A stretch of 64,000 nucleotides of DNA from Amaurobius ferox (taxonomy: Eukaryota > Arthropoda > Arachnida > Araneae > Amaurobiidae): NCBI GenBank assembly GCA_951213105.1, contig OX578146.1, positions 55,946,069 through 56,010,068 on the forward strand. The letters run 5' to 3'. How positions within the stretch are numbered: the first letter of the stretch is position 1; each line of letters opens with the position of its first letter. Shown in pieces: positions 47,801 through 58,517 of this stretch. The notes under the pieces were generated by a model that saw only the letters and a list, made by a program, of their open reading frames with translations, had not been told where the DNA came from and did no database searches. Position numbers and translations under genes: made by a program.

Positions 47801-48703
47801 GTAATGCTTAAATATAAATATATAGTAATGCATAAAAATAAATATACAGGGTGTCCCAAAAACATTGAAACGCGCTTTAATTCTTTACCTGTTGGAGATA
47901 TGTGGGCAATGTAAATTGCAAAAATGTTGAAAGTAAGGTAGAAAATAAGACTACGTTAATGAAATAGTCCTCCCATTCATTTTCAAAAGTTACATTTTTA
48001 TACGACGCCCTTAGACAAATTGTGTCAATCAGAAAATTTTTATTTTTAATGCAACAAGACCATTTAAAAACCCATATCTGTATCTTTAAAATTGAGCAAG
48101 TTATATTTAATTGAAAATTGAACATTGTGAATGGGGACCATCTATCAAATTAGAAAAGTAACTTCAGAAACTATCCAAATGATATAACATTTGGTTATGA
48201 AGTAAGACGCGCTTGAATGTTGTGCTGATTAGTTTTTTAATGCGAAATATAAATATATCTTTATATTTACATAGCCCGTATAAAAGTTAGAAACTTTGAA
48301 AAAAGTAATGCTTAAATATATAATGCCTAAATATAAATATATAGTAATGCTTAAATATAAATATATAGTAATGCATAAAAATAAATATACAGGGTGTCCC
48401 AAAAACATTGAAACGCGCTTTAATTCTTTACCTGTTGGAGATATGTGGGCAATGTAAATTGCAAAAATGTTGAAAGTAAGGTAGAAAATAAGACTACGTT
48501 AATGAAATAGTCCTCCCATTCATTTTCAAAAGTTACATTTTTATACGTCGCCCTTAGACAAATTGTGTCAATCAGAAAATTTTTATTTTTAATGCAACAA
48601 GACCATTTAAAAACCCATATCTGTATCTTTAAAATTGAGCAAGTTATATTTAATTGAAAATTGAACATTGTGAATGGGGACCATCTATCAAATTAGAAAA
48701 GTA
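38881..48703. repeat. Tandem satellite, 18 units of about 543 bp
   Basis: Counting from TACAGGGTGTCCC, units start at 39111, 39654, 40197, 40740, 41282, 41824, 42367, 42910, 43453, 44020, 44563, 45106, 45649, 46192, 46735, 47302, 47845 and 48388. Unit length is 543 bp, 542 in two neighbours that share a one-T deletion, and 567 in two units with an extra 24-bp block. Units are nearly identical. Each has a transposon-like half (TACAGGGTGTCCC to AAAAGTAA, about 320 bp) and a linker of about 220 bp that ends in TAATGCTTAAATATAAATAT minisatellite blocks. A minus-strand ORF of 82 codons recurs in most units but is lost in the 542-bp units. Confidence 0.97.
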
Positions 48704-48894
48704 AATTTGTGACGTATCACAAAAAAGGTAAAACTGGATGATAATACATAGGATACACAACCGCGTAGTGAGTACCACTGCTTTATGTGATGTCTGTCTC
48801 TGTTATGTTTTATTTAGATGCATTTGTGATAAAACATTTTGACACATATTAACATATTTTTGATATAAACAATTTCCATCCTCAATTTGTTTAT

Positions 48895-49253
48895 GATCCC
48901 TATTTTCACAGATGAGACAACCTTTCACATGGTACGGAAAAGTGGCATAAGTCAGATTGTTACCTTTATTCTAATTCAGTTGATTTTAAAGATGCAGATA
49001 TGCGGGTTTTTTTTAATGATCTTGATGCATTAAAATTAAAAAATTTCTGATTGACCAAATATGTCTAAGGGGGTCGTATAAAAATTTTAAAAATTTTAAA
49101 AATGTGACTTTCCGAAAATGAATAGGAGGGAAATTTCATTAACATAGTTTTATCTTCTACCTTACTTTCAACATTTTTGCAATTTACGTTGCTAACTTAT
49201 CTCCAACTGCTAAATAATTAAAGCGCGTTTCAAATTTTTGGGTCACCCTGTAT
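48895..49253 (-). mobile_element. Inverted, older copy of the satellite's transposon-like half
   Basis: On the minus strand from 49253: TACAGGGTGACCCAAAAATT, then GAAACGCGCTTTAATTATTT, TTGCAAAAATGTTGAAAGTA, AGGTAGAAGATAA and TTAGACATATTTGGTCAATC follow the monomer with roughly 20% changes and small indels. Directly outside its end (49254-49315) the 24-bp minisatellite TAGTAATGCTTAAATATAAA continues on the plus strand, so the end of the element touches the same minisatellite as in the array. The inner limit is uncertain. Confidence 0.85.
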
Positions 49254-49321
49254 AGTAATGCTTAAATATAAATTTGTAGTACTGTTTAAATATAAAGTAA
49301 TGCTTAAATATATTCATAATA

Positions 49322-50183
49322 CAGTCAAACCTGTTTGAAACGGAACCTGTAGGAAAAGGTATACTGTCATAAGCAAAAAGTATATTCAGCCCGGTCCACA
49401 CATATAGGGAATTTATGTTGATTCCTCTGTATAAAACAGAATCTGCACAACGCTGAAACGGACGGCCAATTTAAAATAATTTCTTAATAAAGCGCATGTA
49501 ATAAATAAAGAATGGAAAAATCAGCTAACTATTTTAGCCATTTATTTCCAAGATGACCATTTTACACAAAACTTTCTGTTAAACTATGTATCATGATTTT
49601 CTAAAAGTTCTTTCCGAATTTCAGGAATTTTCAGTTAACCAAGAAGATTTTTAAGCGATAGGAATATTAATCAATACACGCCTTTAAAACTGAAAATTTC
49701 ATCATTAGTAAGACACATAAACAAAATAACTTGTTGGATCATTTTGAATATTCGTCTCAATAAACCATTTTTTACAATGTACAATTTTCTGTTTTATGGT
49801 AAACAGTAATATTTTACCTGTGAGTCAATTCATCTTGGTTTTAATGTATTTTAATAAGCTAACATTACAGGACATGGGGTACATTATATATTTATTTGCA
49901 TATACTCCTGTGATTGCAGTATGCAAAAATGTACATATATACATATACATTTAACATGGTTAGCTATTATAGTATAATATAGAATTAATCAGATGTATCT
50001 AAATATATTTTTCAGAATTTTATTATTTGATGCGTGGGTGAGAATTACATATGGACTGTATGCATTTCTAGCTAAACCCTAAACTTTGCTTTTCCGGAAA
50101 GCACAAGCATGAAACTGAAAACTTTTCAAGGCGGAAAATTCTTCCAGTACCCTTGAAAATCCCGTTTAATGCAGGTTAGACTG
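49322..50183. mobile_element. pogo/Tigger-like non-autonomous DNA transposon
   Basis: Ends CAGTCAAACCTGTTTGAAAC and, from the right on the other strand, CAGTCTAACCTGCATTAAAC. TA flanks both ends (49320-49321, 50184-50185). 862 bp without a coding frame. The CAGT..AACCT..AAACGG ends are typical of pogo-like elements. Confidence 0.72.
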
Positions 50184-50639
50184 TATATGCCAGTCTTCAA
50201 CATAATTGTGAATAAAAACAAGAATAAAACCACTTCCTTTATTACTCTATTATAGTTCTGGAGATATCATAATTTGTTTAATTTTGGTTTACATTGGTTC
50301 TGCTACTTGGCATTTGCTATTCGTAAGCATTATTCAGTTCTTTTAGTGCCCTTTTAAAGGAGTACTATATTTTACTACTACCGTTGTACGTTAACTTTGG
50401 ACACTGCTCATTGTTTTATTGTAACTAGTCATATTAAAACTCGGTTGCACCAATTATGGCACATTCTCCAAGTTAAGAGGAGTTAGGTCAAAGTTCGCTG
50501 CTTGGGATCCAATCAGGAGCAGGATTAGTTTTTTTAATACTTGCATTTTGGTATTTACTGTTTAAGTCTAATTATAACTGCGTAGAAAGTTGTCTATTTA
50601 AAGACAGTTCTTCTGTACTTAGCGCGCTTTGTTATCATT
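50184..50639. other. No gene seen
   Basis: AT-rich flank between the pogo-like element and the tRNA-like repeats. Confidence 0.5.
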
Positions 50640-50800
50640 CGTAAAGGATCTAGCTACTCCAACCATAAATCGAACCTTGAATATTCGAATTGGCAGCCGA
50701 CGCTCGGCCGTTGAGCTACTGGGACGAAATTGCAAAAATTGACTCGAAATTGCAAGACAAGAACTCGAAGTATTGTCGAAGTGGGCTCTGCATTTTCAGC
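50640..50800 (-). repeat. tRNA-like repeat relic, copy 1
   Basis: Minus strand: CCCAGTAGCTCAACGGCCGA (A-box-like) and, 25 bases on, AAGGTTCGATTTATGG (B-box-like). No acceptor stem can be closed. Shares GGCAGCCGAC, ACTGGGACGAA and TATTGTCGAAGTG with the next copy. Confidence 0.45.
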
Positions 50801-50879
50801 TCCCTAATGTCAGATTAGGGTACAACTGACAATTTGACTAACCACCTGCTGCTATTTCTACCTGACGTTAGCCTCCTTA

Positions 50880-51060
50880 TGATATTTTTATCCTGCAGAT
50901 TAACCTCCTGATTGGTCGTTATCCCTTTGCTTTGCAATCGTCACGCCATATCGCAAAGTACACGGACATAACCGGAAATTGAACGAACCCTGGATCTTCA
51001 AACTGGTCAGCCGACTGGGACGAACTTGCAAGCTGTTATTGTCGAAGTGAAATCTGAACA
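50880..51060 (-). repeat. tRNA-like repeat relic, copy 2
   Basis: Diverged second copy: CAGCCGACTGGGACGAACTTGC and TATTGTCGAAGTG in the same order about 260 bases further on; the A-box part is deleted. Confidence 0.4.
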
Positions 51061-51769
51061 TATTTTTCTGAAACCTTCAATCAAGAGTGCATTTACAACG
51101 TAGAAAAATAATGTTTGAGAAATATGTATGCAAAATACAATTTATATTTAATTTTCTACGTATTGTAGCTTATTAAATCACATTTATTCATTAAAATAAA
51201 ATCATGCAGTAAAGCTTGCTTCATTACTAAATCAAGTAAAATATTCTATTAATTTCTAGTTATAAATAAAGGGAATGTTAACTGTTAAAGATAACACGCA
51301 TTGCGTATTATTCATAAAACTTTCAAACTCAAGTTACGCTACCAACTAAACTTTAAAAGGACAGAAAACTTCAGTTTTACGTGAGGTGAAATTTAATTCA
51401 GTATTTCTGGGACATTAACGAAGTGCACGCAAGAATTAATTTTCGACATCAATTATCAATTATGAATTTTCAACCATGTATTGGACGTTTGAAAGTTGCT
51501 TAATAGTTAATTATTTAACAAAAGAACTCCACACCATATAACATATATTGTATTATCAAACCTATCTTCAGGAAGTTGTTTTTCAGTTATTGGGATTATA
51601 GTTGATAAAAAAAAATGGTTTATGCTGGTTCTTGGTATTTTTAAAAACATAAAGCAAATAAATTATGGAGGCAACAAGTGGTGTATATACTTCATTTACA
51701 ACGGAATTGTTAGACATGTTTGTAATCTTTTAAATACTTACTCTGAGCAGTCAAAAGAATTTGCGGAAA
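51061..51769. other. No gene seen
   Basis: AT-rich, no ORF or element recognised. Confidence 0.5.
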
Positions 51770-52460
51770 AATGAATGTGATATCTGCAGGACCGGAAGTG
51801 AAAATCCTTAGTGAAATCCTTACATCTTTGGACATTCTATGCCGAAACCATATCAGTCAGTACCTAAGCTCTATCTATAGCTAATCCTCTAAATGGACAT
51901 TTCAAGGAAAATTTTTGAACCAGTAGGGGTAGAAACAGTAGTGGAAGTCCTTAGTTTACTTATTCCCTGAACCCTTCCCACCCTGTCTATAAAATTCAAC
52001 ACTGAAACATTATTAGTCATCGTCAAATCTATAGCCGATACTGAGCAATGGACTTTGTAAAGAAAATGTAAATTTATTAATGAGTAGTGACATCTTCAGT
52101 CCATTTTGAATTTGATATTAAATCCATATTAGCCATCATCCAAGCTTTATCGATAACCAATCTCTAGAAATATAAGTTCCAGGGAAAATGTTTAAACCAA
52201 AAGTGGAAAAGGAGCCGGATATTGGACTCTCTTAAACAACCTAACTATCTTCCGAATTTGATGCTAAATCCAAATTAGTTTTCATCCAATTTCTACATAT
52301 ATCCAATGTTGAGAAATAGATGTATAATGTAAAATGAAAATATTTGAACAGGAAATGCCAATACCGGAAGTGCAAATCCTTAGCTACGCTCCTACTTCCG
52401 GAAATTGATACTAAATCCATCATCTATGCTCTATCTGTAGCGAATCCTGCGAAAAAGATG
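51770..52460. repeat. Old degenerate tandem repeat, period about 145 bp
   Basis: The phrase CTTCCGAATTTGATGCTAAA and CCAAATTAG, followed by a CATCCAA..TCTATC.ATA.CCAATCT block and AAAATGTTTGAACCAG, recurs with strong decay near 51825, 51970, 52095, 52248 and 52392 (intervals 129-156 bp). About five units. Confidence 0.7.
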
Positions 52461-52892
52461 TTTAAAAAAAATTAATGAAAAAAAATACATGGCAAAAAAT
52501 GTTGCATCAAAAATATATTATCTCCTTTTAATTTTACATTATAATCTACAACTGGCCTATTCAGCTTAGATAATAAAAATTGCGAGGTTTCAGTAGTAAA
52601 ATTAGTGTAAGACATTGTGTTTCAAAAAGTATTGGTTTTGGCCTCCTTTTTATGTTTTTGGATATATGTAATCCAGAATTTGTTAAATATTTTGAATTTT
52701 TGAAAGTCTTTGGGTCATCCTCATACTAGTGCGTCACTTAAGAAAAACACATTTCAATCCAAGCATTTTCTTTGTACACAGAGAGCCACACTTACATGTT
52801 CCATCATTATTTACTAGTATGGCCAGATAGTCTTCATAAGACGATAGCTAAGTAAGTGTTTAGAATGGAAATCGTGTTTCAAAATAAAAAAA
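52461..52892. other. No gene seen
   Basis: AT-rich flank. Confidence 0.5.
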
Positions 52893-53810
52893 TCTGAAGT
52901 GGGCAGCACATAACTTTCCTTATATAATGCAATGAATTTACTACTTTTACAGTTTAAAAAAATGTTATTCTTATAGTAGATACTTATATTCTTTCCAAGA
53001 TATTGAATTTTTTTCAGTGAGTTGTCATTTTTATCAATTTGGCGAGATTTTTGTTAATTTGACAACAATTAAAAATGTCTCCAAGTTGGCGACATTCCGC
53101 CAAATTTGTCGCCAAAATTTCGCCAAGCGTTATGGACGGAGAAATAAGTTATTCTTACAGTAGATAAATGAATATTAGCGTTCAAATACAAAAGTATTGC
53201 TCAAAGTATCTTTTTTCATGAATGGAATGAGCTAGATCCACGAGAATAATGTCACCCAATTTATCGCATGGTATTATATATGAAAAGTGAACATGTTTCT
53301 CAATAGGAAATATATTTTTTTTTATTTTATATGACTTTCTGATAATTTTTTTGAAAAATGTGCAATGTCTCGAGAACGGTTCATGTTAGCGTTCTAAAAT
53401 TTATGTCAATCGTTTTCTAATGAAAAATTACATAAGAAATGTCTATTTGAGTAAATTTATTAGCGATTTTGATTATTTGACGATTTTTCAAAATTTCACT
53501 CGAAAATTTAGATGAGTTCTGAACATTCAATTGCGTATAAAAACAATAGGCTTCCAGTGTTTACGGATTGTGATTTTTGTACCAAATTCCATTTGAATCG
53601 GTCCATTCGTTCGTCACTTATCGTCTCCTCAGACTCACTGAAACACACACATAGTTTTACACACACAAACATACAGATATCACTTCAAAAATGTTTGATT
53701 CGTGATCAAGGATGCTTGAAAAGTGCTCTCTCGTCGAAAACTCGATTTCGAATTTTCGACCCCGTCACGATACTTTCCCTATATACACACTATGTATATA
53801 AGGAAAGTAA
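52893..53810 (+). mobile_element. Helentron-like repeat, subfamily A, complete
   Basis: Begins TCTGAAGTGGGCAGCACATA, ends CTATGTATATAAGGAAAGTA plus A. The CA tract is short here (53643-53676). Confidence 0.7.
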
Positions 53811-54411
53811 TAATTGTCCCATTAAATGATTAAATAACTAAAACCGAAATGACTTTAATTTTTCAGTAAACTGATATTTTCTACTAACGTTAAGTTGAAT
53901 GTAAATTTTCCTGTTTTACTAGAATAATTTATTTGTTCGTGGTGACAGCAAAAATGTCGTAATTCAACATTTCCGCTGCAGGTAGTACAAAGTTTTAAAC
54001 TCTCAAAAGCTACCAGGTATAAAAAAAATCTATAATCTTATGGTTTGTCTTTACTGGGGTTTAAGTATATCTTTACTAAGGTTCAGGTACTGACTTTAAG
54101 GCTTATCTTGTTATGATCTATCACACATAAGTCTTGAACTAATAAAAATATCTTGCACTTATATCCTTTTATGCAAAAAAAGTGATGTAAGTTTTATTCC
54201 TATCGCATTGCCAATATAAACTTTTTGATTGATGTGATCAATCTTTTGTTAATAGATATGTTCATGTCCTTATTTGCAGCAGCGTGACTGCTATGTTATT
54301 TGTTCTGACACTGTTATTTGTTCTTTTTTCCTCTAAATTCGGTGTAGACTTTTAAATATTTTCTTTTACTGCTACTTACGAAGTAATTTAATTTTCAGAT
54401 TTTTGAGATTA
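53811..54411. other. No gene seen
   Basis: AT-rich spacer between two Helentron-like copies in opposite orientation. Confidence 0.5.
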
Positions 54412-55379
54412 TTGCTTTCCTTATATACTTAACGTATAAGGAAAGTATTGTGGCGGGGTCGAAAATTCGAATTCGAGTTTTCGACGGGAGAGCACGTTTC
54501 AAGCATGCCTGATCACGAATCAAACATTTTTTAGGTAGTGTCTGTGTGTGTGTGTGTGAAAGTATGTGTGTGTCTGTGTGGAAGTATATGTGTGTGTGTG
54601 CGTGCCAGGGAGCCTTTGGAGACGATATCTCACGAACAAATGAAGCGATTCGAATGAAATTTGGTACAAAAATCGCAATCCCTGAATACTGGAAGACTAT
54701 TGTTTTTAAACGCAATCGAATGTTCAGAACCCTCCTAAATTTCCTAGTGAAGTTTGGAAAAAATCATCAAAAAATCAAAACCTTTGATAAAGTTGCACAA
54801 GTAGATATCTCTTATGTAATTTTTCCTTAGAAAACGGTTGACATAAACTTTAGAACGCTATCATGAACCGTTCTTGAGATATTGCGCATTTTTTCAAATA
54901 AATTTATCAAAAAATCCCCATTAATTAAGAAAATATATTAACTGTTGAGAAACATGTTCACTTTTCATATGTAATATCATGCGATAAATTCGGTGACATC
55001 ATTCTCGTGGATCTAGCTCGTTCCATTCATGAAAAAAGATTCTTTGAGTAATACTTTTGTATTTGAAAGCCAATAGTCATTTGCCTGCTGTAAGAACAAC
55101 TTATTTCTCCGTCCATAATGCTTGGCGAGATTTTGGCGACGAATGTGACGGAATGTTGCCAACTTGGCGACTTTTTTAAATGTTGCCAAATTAACGAAAA
55201 TCTCGCCAAATGGATAAAAATGACGCTAAATAAATGAAAATGGCGGCTAATTGACGAAAATTCAATATCTTGAAAAGAATATAAGTATCTACTATAAGAA
55301 TAATCTTTTGTTGTTTTTGCTGTAAAAGTATTAAATTCATTGCATTATATAAGGAAGGTCATGTGCCGCCCACATCAGA
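54412..55379 (-). mobile_element. Helentron-like repeat, subfamily A, inverted
   Basis: 3' hairpin at 54412-54446, TG tract 54540-54603, 5' end TCTGATGTGGGCGGCACATG at 55379. Diverged in the middle but complete. Confidence 0.7.
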
Positions 55380-56468
55380 TTTTTTTTTAAATATTCTGAC
55401 TAGCTCCTTCTTTATTCTATCACAGGAACATAACAATCTGTGTCCGTAGGTTTCTTACACGTTTCATGCAACTAAGAATTTCTAAAATCTAGCCTCACAT
55501 TCAAGCATAAACTCAAACAAAATTTAACTTTTAAGACAAACTGCAGTCCGGAGACACTCATCCGTACGTGCTGTGCAACTCAACTCCGAATTTACGAAGT
55601 TTGATTCTCGAAATATAACAAGTGTAAATTTATCCGAAGCGTCTCATTTGCTAATTATGTTGAAAATTAAGACTGAAGCGCTATTCTCAGTCATGCAAGA
55701 TAACGATATCGTTTTCTGCCCCTAATGAGCTGTTCTTCCTATCTCGTCCATTAACGTGTTTTGCACAGTTTTAGATATTGGAGTAACCGGTAGTTTCGAA
55801 ATAACTTAAATAAAGTTGTTTTCTGTAATGAAATTAATTTTTATAAGTGTACACCTTCTTATTTCTACAACACAAAATTTATGCCGTGAGATTCTAGACA
55901 ATTTTATAATACATTGATACTCCATATATTATTTAGTTTCGCTTGTATCACAATCAATTATAGAGTGAAAAGAAAATATGTACCTGTTTCAGGTTTTATA
56001 CTTAAATTTAGTTGCTTTTAAACATTTAGAATTTTTTTTACAGTTTTTGTTTCTTAATTTGGCAACAGATTTGTGACGCCGATGAGTTGGTAGCATGCTG
56101 CTTATATAAGTTTATATAAAATATTTTGATATCACTAGTATTCATAGTGTTGATCAAAATATAAAATTCCCTGATATACTATATATTAATCAATCCAGGA
56201 ATAATCTTTATTTTCTAAAGGAAATAAATCTTTACATATGCAAAAATTTAAATATTTGATTTCTACATATGAACATTGTTAAAATCACTATTTAGTTCTA
56301 ATTTTTCGTATAAGCTATCTACAGGTATAATAGTAAAGGGATATATTGATTTGTCTGTTGGTCGCGTAACAAGAAATCTAAACAACTCACGAAGTGAATC
56401 CAACATCCAACATCGTTTCCAGTACCTGATTCATACGCAACATAGAACACAAGAAAATTGCTTTTTAT
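55380..56468. other. No gene seen
   Basis: AT-rich sequence without a recognisable element. Confidence 0.5.
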
Positions 56469-56469
56469 A

Positions 56470-57206
56470 CAGGGTGTTTCGAAAATATCTGGCCAAATCT
56501 TAGAAGGCGGCAGAAAGGCCCAGAATAAGCATTTTCTTATCAAAGGATGTGCCTCTGGAAATGCTGCGTTTCAGAGCCGGCACCAAGATTTGAAAAACAA
56601 AATAAAAGACGGCTACAATCAAATGCAACGACCATTTTAATGAAATCTGCTGTTTCAATAGATGTTCAAAAGATCAACAACGTAAATCGCTGGAGCATGG
56701 ATTGCCGTACATTTGCAAATATTCCAGGAAACTTCCGAAATGTCCAGCAGCAACAGACAATCTGGCCACTAGAACTTGCTTGGAGTCAATGGGGGGTACT
56801 GTATATGATGCTCCTCATGTGCCTCCAGAAGAATACGTGAGAAATCTGGTGATCATGGTTGCTGAAGAATGGGTTCACCCCGACCAATCCAGTGGTTTTC
56901 ATAAGTAACGTCCAAGTAATTTCTCACATAGGTGCTGAAGGTTGCTGGTGCACCATTATGCCGGAACCAGATTTTTCTTCGAACAGTGCTTCGAACATCA
57001 CCGAATTTATGTACCAATACATGCTGTTGAAAATCCGAGCGGAAATGATGCATTAAGAACAGAAACGATGTTATGGACTGGCCTAACCAGCGACCTTTAG
57101 CGCCTGAACATGGAATTTTCGGATGGACATTCTTTACCAAGCAATGATTAATTTGGACCTCTCTACTACCCTAAAAAATATAGCCAGATATTTTCAAAAC
57201 ACCGTG
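56470..57206 (-). mobile_element. IS630-Tc1-mariner-like element relic with TIRs
   Basis: Left end CAGGGTGTTTCGAAAATATC with TGGCCAAA; right end on the other strand CACGGTGTTTTGAAAATATC with TGGCTA. 737 bp, so most of the transposase gene is gone. Confidence 0.78.
56853..57140 (-). pseudogene. DDE_3-type transposase fragment
   Basis: Visible blocks: RSTVRRKIWFRHNGAPATFS, YVRNYLDVTYENHW and WIGRGEPILQQP, then after a stop SPDFS. In relatives the first block is QHDGAPxHF; here the catalytic aspartate is an asparagine, so the enzyme would be dead even if whole. The WIGRG and SPD blocks place it in the same broad group as the fragment at 24990-25200, although the TIRs differ. Confidence 0.8.
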
Positions 57207-57799
57207 CATATCGACGTAATTTATTACCTCTAAACTGAATATTTTAATTTACTTGATGCGATTATTACGAAATACAAGTCGCTTAATATGAACTATTTTG
57301 TTCAAAGTTACGAATACTATATTTGGCAATTTGGAATAATAACGGCAAGTAAACAACATGTAGCGCAGAGTTGACCTTGCCAGCTACACATATTTTGTAT
57401 CTACATACTAATTTATTCGATCAACGGAAACGTTTTATATTCTACAGAAGGTCTTTGAAATGTTTTTGTCAGACATATTCTTTACGCAGAAAACATTCAT
57501 CACATACATCAGACAATTTCTATAGAGATATATAATTAATATCACACGGATATTTCTTGTGAACAGGAAACAAGTGCAGACAATTATTTTAGAGACCAAC
57601 AGGTTGTTAACGGATATTTCTCTTCCACGGAAGTTTCTGGAAAATTTTGCTTCCTGAATATTCTTGTTAGTTATTTCTTCGCGCAGAATTAGAGGAGACA
57701 GATATAGTAATAGTAATCATGAATTACCACTTTCTTGATAGATGTGATTTTATATAGTCGGTTAAGCATGATTTTTATGATAGATATAGTTATTAACGT
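57207..57799. other. No gene; local duplication
   Basis: 57388-57480 (CACATATTTTGTATCTACAT to the CTACAGAAGGTCTTTGAAAT part) is repeated diverged at 58143-58245. Confidence 0.55.
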
Positions 57800-58497
57800 T
57801 TAAAATGCTCCCACTTTCGACACTTTTGAAGACCAGACGACGAAAACACCCGTACAGGCAACCTTTCCTATGACGTGAATCTAGAGTTGCCATATGCTGG
57901 ACATTTAGAAGAAGCTTGCCAGATTTGGCAATTTATCGACACTTGCGTATTTGGCGAATTTTCGTATGTTCGAGAAACACCACGAAATAACGAATATTCT
58001 ACCAGATATGAGATATTTCTAAAAGTTTTTACAGAGAATATATGAAAGGTGTCATCACTCAGTTGGAAAGTAGTTGACGTAATATTTTACACCTACATAC
58101 ACATATTTTACATCTAGATAAACATATTTTACATCTAGATACACATATTTTACATCTACATAATAATTTATCCGATCTGTGGAAATGTTCTATATTCTAC
58201 AGAAGGTCTTTAGAAAATGTTTCTGTCAAGCATTTTCTGAGTTATATTGAACTGCGACATACAACAGTCTTTTGAGAATATTACCAGCTATTTAGTGAAA
58301 TTAGTGGAACGTTTAATTGTTATTTTACTGTACCTAACAGTCGTTTAGTGATTTTATGCATTATTTATTGAACTATTTTCTGTAAAGTGTTCCTGTTTGC
58401 GCTCTGCTTGTAAATAAATGTGTTGGTTATCCCGAAATGTGGACCCATTCTTGTATCCCGAAAGTACACCCACGATTTCAGAGGATACGTCGTAACA
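57800..58497 (+). repeat. LTR-like relic
   Basis: Ends CGTCGTAACA directly before a primer-binding-site-like sequence. Carries AATAAA (58412) near the end. Part of it (GTTGCCA...TTTAGAAGAAGC...CCAGATTTGGC...ATTTA) weakly follows the minus-strand LTR at 23240-23537. The left limit is a guess. Includes a minisatellite at 58083-58160. Confidence 0.4.
58083..58160 (+). repeat. 24-bp minisatellite, about 4 units
   Basis: Unit ACACATATTTTACATCTAGAT, repeated with few changes. Confidence 0.85.
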
Positions 58498-58499
58498 AA

Positions 58500-58517
58500 T
58501 GGGAGTCAGAAGGAGAA
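58500..58517 (+). promoter_or_regulatory. Possible tRNA-Leu primer-binding site
   Basis: TGGGAGTCAGAAGGAGAA, two bases after the LTR-like end. It resembles TGGTGTCAGAAGTGGGAT, complementary to the 3' end of tRNA-Leu and used by many Gypsy elements, over its GTCAGAAG core. Confidence 0.4.

Noticed and set aside
39143..48668. Tandem gene family of 82-residue proteins
   Set aside because: Satellite monomers amplified recently; two units are frameshifted, and no start context or domain supports coding.
38881..48703. CRISPR-like array
   Set aside because: Units of 543 bp without unique spacers, in animal DNA; a satellite.
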